From Limnochordia bacterium (lineage in GTDB: Bacteria > Bacillota > Limnochordia > Darwinibacteriales > DTU012), in NCBI GenBank assembly GCA_007116145.1, contig SKJB01000024.1:1-47449 (forward strand): a stretch of 47,449 nt of DNA, written 5' to 3'. Both the position numbers and the translations under genes were made by a program. Shown piece after piece: positions 28,488 through 36,038 of this stretch. The notes beneath the pieces were generated by a model. The model was not told the DNA's origin and made no database searches. It saw nothing but the letters and a program-made list of their open reading frames with translations. Numbering within the stretch: position 1 is the first letter of the stretch; every line of letters starts with the position of its first letter.

Positions 28488-29642
28488 GTGTCCGAACAGC
28501 AGATTGTAAAAATTCCTGCTTTTTCGCTCAAGCGCCAGAATCTTGAGCTGCGTGCCGCTCTGCGTGAGTGTTTTCTAAACGTTGTTGATCAGAGTCAGTT
28601 CATATTGGGTAACCATGTTAGTGCGCTGGAGAAGAAAATTGCAGCGTGGTGTGGGGTTAATCACGGTGTAGGTGTGGGTAACGGCAGTGATGCTCTGTAT
28701 CTTGCATTGCAAGCTCTCGGAATCACCCCAGGCGACGAGGTAATTACTACTCCTTTTACATTCTTTGCAACAGCGGGAGCCATAAGTAGAGTAGGTGCTA
28801 AGCCAGTTTTTGTTGACATTGAGAAAACGACGTGGAACATGAACCCAATGAAGCTCAAGGCTGCCATTACAAAAGGAACTAAAGCCATTATACCAGTCCA
28901 TCTCTATGGTTGCCCTGCGAATATGAGCGAGATTATGTTAGTGGCATCTACCCATGATTTGAAGGTTGTCGAAGATAGTGCACAAGCGTTAGGCGCTAAA
29001 TTCAAAGAGATGAGCGTCGGATCCTGGGGAGACGCTGGATGTGTCAGTTTTTTTCCAACTAAGGTTTTGGGTGCTTTCGGTGATGGAGGGATGGTGGTAA
29101 CTAATGACTCCGAGCTAGCTTCACGGATATCGCGGCTCAGGCTGCATGGTTCTCGGATTAAGTATCATCATGACGAAATTGGATCCAATAGCCGCCTTGA
29201 CGAGTTGCAGGCGGCTATCCTACATTTGAAGAGCGAGTACAGCGAACAGTGGACAGAGAGACGGAGAAGCATTGCCGATTTATACGGGCGGTTGTTCGGT
29301 GAGTATGCCAATCAATTAGGGATACGGCTTCCTGTGGAACCAGCAGGGACCTATCATGTGTACCATCAATACACCATTGCGATCGCTTACCGTGATCGAT
29401 TACACCAATATCTAACAGACTGCGGAATTGGGTCTGCAATCTACTATCCTGTCCCACTGCATCTCCAACCTGTATACTCTTCACTCGGCTACTCACATGG
29501 TGATTTTCCAGAGGCTGAAGCCGCATCTAGGCAGGTTCTGTCGTTGCCGATGTTTCCTGAGTTAACGGATGAAGAAGTGAATGTCGTTGTAGCAGCAGTG
29601 GTACGTGGTTGTAAGGAAAGCTTAATTGGCATGGACAATTAA
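28488..29642 (+). CDS. DegT/DnrJ/EryC1/StrS-type PLP sugar aminotransferase
   Basis: Transfers an amino group onto a keto nucleotide sugar using PLP. The 384-aa protein is full length for the family. Lys192 in SFFPTKVLG is the PLP-binding lysine, with a GDGGMVVTN follow-up. VEDSAQALGA (161-170) holds the Asp that contacts the pyridine nitrogen. GNGSDAL (65-71) and SRLDEL are further conserved parts. The GTG at 28488 is used because GAGGAGG ends 9 bases before it; the TTG at 28479 abuts the site. The gene diverges from the sugar operon. Together with a WbpA-type dehydrogenase this recalls pathways to amino-uronic acids, although WbpB- and WbpD-type steps are not seen here. Confidence 0.88.
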   Translation: MSEQQIVKIPAFSLKRQNLELRAALRECFLNVVDQSQFILGNHVSALEKKIAAWCGVNHGVGVGNGSDALYLALQALGITPGDEVITTPFTFFATAGAISRVGAKPVFVDIEKTTWNMNPMKLKAAITKGTKAIIPVHLYGCPANMSEIMLVASTHDLKVVEDSAQALGAKFKEMSVGSWGDAGCVSFFPTKVLGAFGDGGMVVTNDSELASRISRLRLHGSRIKYHHDEIGSNSRLDELQAAILHLKSEYSEQWTERRRSIADLYGRLFGEYANQLGIRLPVEPAGTYHVYHQYTIAIAYRDRLHQYLTDCGIGSAIYYPVPLHLQPVYSSLGYSHGDFPEAEAASRQVLSLPMFPELTDEEVNVVVAAVVRGCKESLIGMDN

Positions 29643-29803
29643 ATATGGCCAACTTCTGCGAGAAAAATCGCACCGTCTGCACTGCGGTCAAACAGCAATC
29701 GGATGGAGACAATCTTGTGTGGTTCAAAGTTCGGGTTGTGTAGCGTAAAAGCGATAAGAGGTAAGGTATAGGTTTGCAATATGGGTTCTGATGGGCTACT
29801 TGG
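29639..29803 (-). pseudogene. 3' remnant of a secreted or sugar-binding protein
   Basis: This intergenic stretch is 323 bases and has no intact gene. On its minus strand a frame open from 29803 to a TAA at 29641-29639 encodes 54 residues. They contain QTYTLPLIAFTLHNPNF, VSIRLLFDR and GAIFLAEVGHI. The pattern (Tyr-Thr-hydrophobic-Pro-Leu, Asn-Pro-x-Phe, Ile-Arg-hydrophobic-hydrophobic-Phe-Asp-Arg, Gly-hydrophobic-Glu-hydrophobic-Gly) is that of C-terminal carbohydrate-binding-like modules of extracellular enzymes. There is no start codon with a ribosome-binding site upstream, and the frame is closed by TAA at 29806-29804, so it looks like the tail of a lost gene. The rest of the gap (29804-29965) holds nothing recognisable. 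Confidence 0.5.
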
Positions 29804-29965
29804 TTATCTCCATAGTGCTCGTTACCTAATTGGATATTTTGCTTAAGTACAACATTGTGATGTCAGTTTCCTGCTTAGGCGGGCATATAGAAGGATTTAC
29901 TCTGGACGAAGTCTAATACTTAGTATAACAATTAGCTTTCCAAGCAGATTCTTAGGAGTGATTAT

Positions 29966-30787
29966 ATGTGTGAATTCTGTACCAAGCATGGTGAGGGGAA
30001 GAAGTGGTACCAAGTGATGGAACATTACTCTCAAGATTTATTGGCAAATCCCAAGCGACAGGCCTATATTCGTAAATTTGTAGCTGGTATGCGCCAAAAT
30101 GGTGGTAAGCGGATGGCAAAACTTGCTGTGATTAAGCAGAAATTGCCTCTAGCTCATCGATTCATCCGCCATATTGGTACCAACCTGATGAAGAAATCGC
30201 ATTTTGGTCAAGTTATTCCTTTGGAAGATGCTCTGGAAGTGGTTGATCTCGTACAGTCTATCACTCGGATTGCCTGTGTATGTCGTAGTGTGACACAAGG
30301 AAGACATGATGCCCGCTATTGTCTTCTCCTAGGGATAGACCCTAGTGGGCTCGTTGGCGATTGGCCAGAATTACAGGATAATCTAGAAGTGTTATCTAAG
30401 GAGGAAGCTAGGGAGTGCTTAAAGCAATTTGATACGCTTGGTCTTATCCATTCCATTTGGACCTTTGAAACCCCTTTTATAGGAGCAATTTGCAATTGCG
30501 ATCGAGACTGTCTGGCTTATAAAATGCAAGTGAGTGGTGACTTAATGGATACGATGTTTAGAGCGGAATATATTGCTTCGATTGATCCAGCCCTGTGCAC
30601 AGGTTGCCGAATGTGCACACGCCAATGCCAATTTGGGGCTGTCGAGTATTCAGCGATGGATAACAAGTGTGTTATTAATAGGCATAAGTGTTATGGTTGT
30701 GGAATATGTCGCACAGGGTGTATTAAAAACGCCATAGAATTGCAGGATACGCTATCGCCTAGCCTAATTTTAAGAAAAGGAATGTAA
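29966..30787 (+). CDS. Cysteine-rich 4Fe-4S dicluster ferredoxin-like protein
   Basis: A 273-aa protein of unknown role with many candidate metal sites. The C-terminus carries two ferredoxin-type clusters: CTGCRMCTRQCQ (211-221) and CYGCGICRTGCI (242-252), each CxxCxxCxxxC. Further upstream are CVC plus C119, and CNCDRDC (176-182). The N-terminus has CEFC with a nearby His (residues 2-8). No transmembrane or signal segment. AGGAG (29954-29958) supports the ATG at 29966. It is typical of redox proteins in anaerobes, but the electron donor and acceptor cannot be named. The gap to the helicase gene is 56 bases. Confidence 0.75.
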   Translation: MCEFCTKHGEGKKWYQVMEHYSQDLLANPKRQAYIRKFVAGMRQNGGKRMAKLAVIKQKLPLAHRFIRHIGTNLMKKSHFGQVIPLEDALEVVDLVQSITRIACVCRSVTQGRHDARYCLLLGIDPSGLVGDWPELQDNLEVLSKEEARECLKQFDTLGLIHSIWTFETPFIGAICNCDRDCLAYKMQVSGDLMDTMFRAEYIASIDPALCTGCRMCTRQCQFGAVEYSAMDNKCVINRHKCYGCGICRTGCIKNAIELQDTLSPSLILRKGM

Positions 30788-30843
30788 GTCGTGTTGTCGA
30801 ATCTGATACGTAAGACTAACAGGATATGTGAGGAGAGAAACCA

Positions 30844-33800
30844 GTGGCACTCAGCTCAGATACGAAAGCAAGAAATGTACAACCTTTTGCTTGGTATAGC
30901 GATTATCGTCAAGCTCCGATTGAAGTTATTTACGTACCTGGAGAAGGATTAGGCCAGGGTTCCTTGGTGTTTTGGACGCCACTTCCACCAGGAGGGGCTC
31001 AATTACCTGAGGCTATCTATGCGATGTTAGGTATTGCTGATTATTATTCACCAAATAATCCTTCGTTGGAGGAATTAGGATTCTTTTCGCGACAGATTCG
31101 TCTGGTACTGCCGTTGCCTTTAACCAAAACTGGACGAAAGCCACGGCAAACCTATGGTGTTGTTAAAGTATATGGTATGGCTACAAGCTTGGTTCAAGCA
31201 TTAGAGATACTAGCACTATATCCATTGACTCAAGAGAACTACTATTATGGATCACTCGTTGGAGGTAAGTCACTTGCTTATTGGGCTACAGCAACGAAAT
31301 TCGCACTCGAACTAGTTGGTTCGCAGCGCTATCTTCCAACGATAAAGAAAACAGGTTCCAATCAAGCTTGTATACCTTTGTGGACGGCTGACCTTCGTTC
31401 AAAAATTGATCAGGAGCGTTTCTGCATGTTAAGCAAGTCTTGCCCGCCTGTTGCACATTCACTTGCTAGCATGGATAATCTTAGTGTTTGGCAACCCGAA
31501 TATTTGCTGCGGCAATTTCTTGATCGTTCAATCGATAGTCTTATACGAGTGACGCAGCATCGACCTGGACCATATGACTCGGAGACATGGGAGACGCAAT
31601 GGATTAGAGGTCTTACGAGTCCAGACCCATCAGTTGTAGATTTCGGTGAAGTAAAGAACAATAGTTTGCCGATTGAGTTAGAGGCATGGCAAAGTGTATT
31701 GCATCAATCTCCAACAGGTCTTCGCCTATGTTTACGGCTAGACTATCCGGATGATGCAGGGAACTGGCGGCTTCACTACTTATTGCAGTCACCAGATGAT
31801 CCGAGTTTAATTGTTCCGGTGGATTATGCATGGCAAGCCCTGAAACGAATAAAGCTGTGGAACAGAACCTTTGAGCAACCCCAAGCCATTGCATTAGCAG
31901 CGTTAGGTGTTGCAGGACGGATATTTGCACCGATCGAGAAGTCGCTTGCAGAAGCCACTCCGACTGGGGTAGACTTAAGTCTAGATGAAGCAGACTCATT
32001 TGTAGAGAATTTCATTGATGTATTAGAAGATGCAGGTGTAAGTGTGTTACTTCCTGTTGAGTTTACAGAGCAAGGACATCTCTTAAGTGTCAAGTTAACG
32101 ACCGAGGATACGCAAGAGAGCAAGAGTTCAGGTCACTTTGGAGAGCTACTGTTTCGCTCCTATTCCTGGAGAGTATCTATGGGAGAAGAGGATATTTCTG
32201 AGCGGGAATTCCAACAAATGGCTGATTTTAAAGGCTCCCTTATAAAATGGCGAGGACATTGGGTGCGAGTCGACCCAGAACAGGTGTCCTCTATTGAGAC
32301 GTTTCTAAAGCGCAGAAATAACCAACAATTAACAAGTGCAGAAGTATTAAGTACAGCGCTTGGAGGAGACAACTTAGCGAATGAGCTCGGTATCGAGGTT
32401 GAAGTAAAGCTGGATGAAAACCTTAAAGGCTTGGTAACCATCCTGGAATCAGGTGGTTTTCAACCATTAGCAGCTCCTAAACATTTTCAGGGTAAACTTC
32501 GACCTTATCAAGAACGGGGACTTGGCTGGTTAACTAGCCTGTCGGAAGCGAATCTTGGAGGATGCCTCGCAGACGATATGGGTTTAGGTAAAACAGTACA
32601 GATTATCGCTTGGCTTTTGCAAAAAGCAAGAATGAAGCCGACATTAATCATATGTCCGACATCATTAATAGGTAATTGGCGCCGGGAGATACGGAAATTT
32701 GCCCCTTCGCTAACACCCTATTTACACTATGGACCAGGCAGATCTCGGAGCGAAACTACATTAAATCGTAATCTAGATGGTAATTCTGTTGTTATCACAT
32801 CGTATCAGACGATGCAACTCGATCAGGATTTACTAACAGCTATAGAATGGGATTGTGCTGTTGTTGATGAGGCACAGAACATCAAGAATCCCCATACAAA
32901 ACAGGCACGAGCCATTCATAAGCTTAAGGCTAGGGCGCGTGTGGCGTTATCTGGTACCCCAGTGGAGAATAGGTTGTCGGAGCTTTGGTCAATTCTGGAA
33001 TTTACCACCCCAGGTTTGTTAGGTTCCTATGAGCAGTTTCAAGAGAGATTAGCATTGCCGATTGAGCGTTTTCGTGATCGCTTAGCTACGAAGCGACTAC
33101 AAGCATTGACAAGACCTTTCGTCCTTCGACGGTTAAAAACAGATACTACAATTATTAGTGACCTGCCGGAGAAAGAAGAATTTTTAGCAGAATGTCCGCT
33201 CACAAGGGAACAAGCAAGCTTATATCAAGCAAAAGTGGATGAAACGTTAGATGCTTTAGCTACTCTTACTGGATTTATGCGTGCGGCAAAAATTCTTAGT
33301 TCGTTAACCGCTCTAAAGCAGATATGTAATCATCCAGCGCATTATCTCAAGGAGCGAACTCCTCTCATGAAGCGCTCAGGAAAGCTAATGCGACTAGAAT
33401 CTTTGTTGCAGCGTGTTCTTGATAGTGGTGAAGCGGTACTAATCTTTACACAGTATGCAGTTATGGGTCAGTTATTAGCCGATCACATAACTGCGAGATT
33501 CAATGAGGAAGTTTTATTCTTTAAAGGTCAAACAACGCAGAGAAAGCGCGATGAAATGGTCGAACGGTTTCAAAATCCTAACGGACCTCGGATATTTATT
33601 CTTTCTCTTAAAGCTGGTGGAACAGGCTTAACACTAACTCGAGCAAGTCAGGTAATTCACTATGATCGCTGGTGGAATCCAGCTGTCGAGGACCAAGCCA
33701 CAGATCGGGCATTTCGTATTGGGCAAACCCAAAGAGTTCAAGTACACAAATTTGTGTGTCCAGGCACTCTTGAAGAGAAAATTGACCAAGTCCTCAACAT

Positions 33801-33936
33801 GAAAAGAGATTTAGCAAATCAAGTATTAGGTACAGCTGGCGATAAATGGATTACAGACCTATCCAATGAAGAATTAAAAGATATGCTTCTTCTCGGAGCG
33901 GACGCTGTAGTGAGTGAAGAGGGGGATGAGGAGTAG
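30844..33936 (+). CDS. SNF2/RapA-family DEAD-like helicase with bacterial SNF2-associated domain
   Basis: A 1030-aa ATPase of the Swi2/Snf2 group that moves along double-stranded nucleic acid. The N-terminal half (to about 540) is the helicase-associated region seen in bacterial SNF2 proteins. The helicase core then shows DDMGLGKT (about 576-583), IICPTSLIGNW, motif II DEAQNIK (about 674-680), LSGTPVENR, FTQYAVM, and the motif V-VI block LKAGGTGLTLTRAS with WWNPAVEDQATDRAFRIGQ. The GTG at 30844 follows AGGAGAG. It is immediately followed by a SWIM protein, a pairing known in many bacteria and thought to function in genome maintenance or repair. All core motifs are intact. Confidence 0.93.
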   Translation: MALSSDTKARNVQPFAWYSDYRQAPIEVIYVPGEGLGQGSLVFWTPLPPGGAQLPEAIYAMLGIADYYSPNNPSLEELGFFSRQIRLVLPLPLTKTGRKPRQTYGVVKVYGMATSLVQALEILALYPLTQENYYYGSLVGGKSLAYWATATKFALELVGSQRYLPTIKKTGSNQACIPLWTADLRSKIDQERFCMLSKSCPPVAHSLASMDNLSVWQPEYLLRQFLDRSIDSLIRVTQHRPGPYDSETWETQWIRGLTSPDPSVVDFGEVKNNSLPIELEAWQSVLHQSPTGLRLCLRLDYPDDAGNWRLHYLLQSPDDPSLIVPVDYAWQALKRIKLWNRTFEQPQAIALAALGVAGRIFAPIEKSLAEATPTGVDLSLDEADSFVENFIDVLEDAGVSVLLPVEFTEQGHLLSVKLTTEDTQESKSSGHFGELLFRSYSWRVSMGEEDISEREFQQMADFKGSLIKWRGHWVRVDPEQVSSIETFLKRRNNQQLTSAEVLSTALGGDNLANELGIEVEVKLDENLKGLVTILESGGFQPLAAPKHFQGKLRPYQERGLGWLTSLSEANLGGCLADDMGLGKTVQIIAWLLQKARMKPTLIICPTSLIGNWRREIRKFAPSLTPYLHYGPGRSRSETTLNRNLDGNSVVITSYQTMQLDQDLLTAIEWDCAVVDEAQNIKNPHTKQARAIHKLKARARVALSGTPVENRLSELWSILEFTTPGLLGSYEQFQERLALPIERFRDRLATKRLQALTRPFVLRRLKTDTTIISDLPEKEEFLAECPLTREQASLYQAKVDETLDALATLTGFMRAAKILSSLTALKQICNHPAHYLKERTPLMKRSGKLMRLESLLQRVLDSGEAVLIFTQYAVMGQLLADHITARFNEEVLFFKGQTTQRKRDEMVERFQNPNGPRIFILSLKAGGTGLTLTRASQVIHYDRWWNPAVEDQATDRAFRIGQTQRVQVHKFVCPGTLEEKIDQVLNMKRDLANQVLGTAGDKWITDLSNEELKDMLLLGADAVVSEEGDEE

Positions 33937-35064
33937 ATGACAATGCAAACGGAGAGTCAGTCATCGATTTTAGCTCGCACTTGGTGGGGAAGACAATGGG
34001 TATACTCCTTAGAAGCTTTAGGCGAAAACTGGCCTAATCGGTTACCGCGCGGAAGAGGCTATGCGCAAGCGGGAAAGGTATATGATTTGGTTTCAGCACC
34101 AGGTATGGTAACCGCTAAGGTGAGTGGTAGTGGCATCCGACCCTACCGGGTTGAGATTTCACTAAAAGCGTATTCAGACGAACAATGGGATGGGTTAATT
34201 GCATCGCTAGCCAGTCAAGCTCAGTATACGGTTAGACTACTTCAAGGTGAAATGCCCGAGAACCTTCTGCAAGTCTGTGAACCGCTAGGATTACCATTGT
34301 TTCCTCAGGCAAATGATGATTTGACTACAGTCTGTAGTTGCCCGGATGTTGCGAATCCATGTAAACACGTGGCCGCTGTTCTTTATGTTCTAGGCCAAGT
34401 GTTTGATCAAGATCCCTTTCAAATGCTTTATTTACGAGGAATGAGTCGTAAAGATATCATGAATGCTCTCGAAGCCAAGAGATTAGACACAAATCACATT
34501 GTCCTTGGATCTGAGATGCATTTAAACTTAGTCGAGCCAGTTGCAGACCAGGAACAGCAGGTGGATTATACGGAACTAGATCCCTCAAAGTTTTGGGAGT
34601 CCGATGCTACAAGTGAGGATATTACATTTGAGTTAGCAAAACCCAGTGAAAAAATGCCTAGCCTGAGGAGACTTGGAACTCCCCCATCTTGGAGTTGTCC
34701 ACTAGCGTTTACCCAGATTTTTGACCCAATATATGAAGATGCATCTGAGCTAGCGCAGAGAATATTAAGTGGCCATCCTTCGCAAGCGATCGTTACGACC
34801 ACAAAACAACATCAGGTGCTAGAAGAGCCAGTAGTCAAAGAGACTAACGACTCCCAAGTCATACCTAAGTTAGCATCGGTGTGTCAATCCATTCTCATTA
34901 TAGTGATGGATCAAGGATATATAAGACCACAAGATAAAGCGCTTTTTTCGTCTACAGAACAAACGATGTTTTCTTTAGCTATTCAGGCTTTAGTTTTGGA
35001 AGGGATTCTAATGAAGGAAGGAAATGGTCGCAACCTTCGGTATATACAATCCACTTCCTGCTAG
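33937..35064 (+). CDS. SWIM zinc-finger protein paired with the SNF2 helicase
   Basis: A 375-aa protein whose zinc-finger motif CSCPDVANPCKH (about 133-144, CxCx(n)CxH) is the SWIM signature, predicted to bind DNA or protein. The N-terminus SILARTWWGRQWVYSLEAL is the usual start of SWIM partners of SNF2 enzymes. The C-terminal third has no clear domain. The ATG at 33937 directly follows the helicase stop; the ATG at 33943 is better spaced (9 bases) from GAGGAG, so the start may be two codons later. Coupled translation is likely. Confidence 0.85.
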   Translation: MTMQTESQSSILARTWWGRQWVYSLEALGENWPNRLPRGRGYAQAGKVYDLVSAPGMVTAKVSGSGIRPYRVEISLKAYSDEQWDGLIASLASQAQYTVRLLQGEMPENLLQVCEPLGLPLFPQANDDLTTVCSCPDVANPCKHVAAVLYVLGQVFDQDPFQMLYLRGMSRKDIMNALEAKRLDTNHIVLGSEMHLNLVEPVADQEQQVDYTELDPSKFWESDATSEDITFELAKPSEKMPSLRRLGTPPSWSCPLAFTQIFDPIYEDASELAQRILSGHPSQAIVTTTKQHQVLEEPVVKETNDSQVIPKLASVCQSILIIVMDQGYIRPQDKALFSSTEQTMFSLAIQALVLEGILMKEGNGRNLRYIQSTSC

Positions 35065-35138
35065 CATACGGGATTAAAGATCACCATGAAGTGTTTACCA
35101 TAATAAAGCAGCAAAATTTTCTAATTGGGAGTGGTTTT

Positions 35139-35852
35139 ATGGTTCGGACAATTGCTTGGTATGCATATTTTTGGCTTTCTCTTGTTTTAACTATTCCTAC
35201 TTTTGTAGTCGTTAATCGGCTCTCACAGAAAGGAAAAACCCAGGAACGCAATGATCTTGTGCATGTTACAACCGCAAACTGGGCTCGATCTTTACTAAAT
35301 TTAGCGGGTGCTAGAGTGACAGTTATCGGTGCTGAGAATCTGCCTGTGGATCGTACAGTTTTATTCGTTAGTAATCACCAGGGTAGTTTTGATATACCGT
35401 TGCTCATAGGATGCATTGATAAACCCAAGGCGTTTATTGCGAAAGTTGAGTTGTTAAAAATGCCACTAATAAACAAGTGGATGAAGCTGATGAATTGCGT
35501 TTTTTTGGATAGAAAAGATATGCGTCAATCGGTGCGTGCAATGAATCAAGCCTTGGAGTATTTGAAAGAGGGTTACTCTATGGTTGTTTTTCCCGAGGGT
35601 ACACGTTCGAAGGGTAAAACAATGGGAGAGTTTAGAGCTGGCAGCTTAAGAGTAGCCGTAAAGGCTAAAGTCCCCATCGTTCCCGTAACGATTAGAGGAA
35701 GCTATAAGTTACTGGAACAAAATGGGTTTTTCATCAAGCCTGCCGACATAGAAATAGTAATAGCAGAGCCCATCGAGACAGCCCTGCTCTCGAAGGAACA
35801 GGTTATCGGACTACAAGAACAAACGTGCTCAGTTATTGCGAGCCAGCTCTAA
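35139..35852 (+). CDS. plsC: 1-acyl-sn-glycerol-3-phosphate acyltransferase
   Basis: Adds the second acyl chain to lysophosphatidic acid in phospholipid synthesis, at the inner membrane. The 237-aa protein has one N-terminal membrane helix (about 6-25), motif I NHQGSFD (79-85, HX4D), motif III FPEGTRS (151-157) and motif IV VPIVPVTI. The ATG at 35139 follows GGGAGTGG; in-frame codons back to 35091 have no site. The gene lies between the SWIM protein and the Ntn-hydrolase/Omp85 fusion with an 82-base gap before the latter. Confidence 0.92.
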   Translation: MVRTIAWYAYFWLSLVLTIPTFVVVNRLSQKGKTQERNDLVHVTTANWARSLLNLAGARVTVIGAENLPVDRTVLFVSNHQGSFDIPLLIGCIDKPKAFIAKVELLKMPLINKWMKLMNCVFLDRKDMRQSVRAMNQALEYLKEGYSMVVFPEGTRSKGKTMGEFRAGSLRVAVKAKVPIVPVTIRGSYKLLEQNGFFIKPADIEIVIAEPIETALLSKEQVIGLQEQTCSVIASQL

Positions 35853-35897
35853 ACATGCTAGATGTTATTTGGGTATACGTATAGCAGGAGGAATTTC

Positions 35898-36038
35898 TTG
35901 AAGATAAAAGTGTTAGATTTTAATTTGGGGCATAGTGAAAGGACGGTTCATCCACATGAATTATCATCATCAGATAGGTCGGGTTCTCATTCTTTTTATG
36001 CTATTCTTAGTCTTGCTGTCAAGTGTATCGCTAGGTAA
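35898..36038 (+). CDS. Possible overlapping 46-aa small ORF
   Basis: A TTG at 35898 follows a perfect AGGAGG (35886-35891) by six bases, the best ribosome-binding site in this gap. It opens a 46-codon frame, out of phase with the next gene and overlapping its first 100 bases. It could be a leader whose translation governs the larger gene, or a chance event. The product has no recognisable features. Confidence 0.25.
   Translation: MKIKVLDFNLGHSERTVHPHELSSSDRSGSHSFYAILSLAVKCIAR

Noticed and set aside
29527..29727. 66-codon minus-strand frame (MNHTRLSPSD...) over the aminotransferase end
   Set aside because: The clear remnant in this interval is in another frame (29803-29639); this one has low-complexity codon content and no ribosome-binding site.
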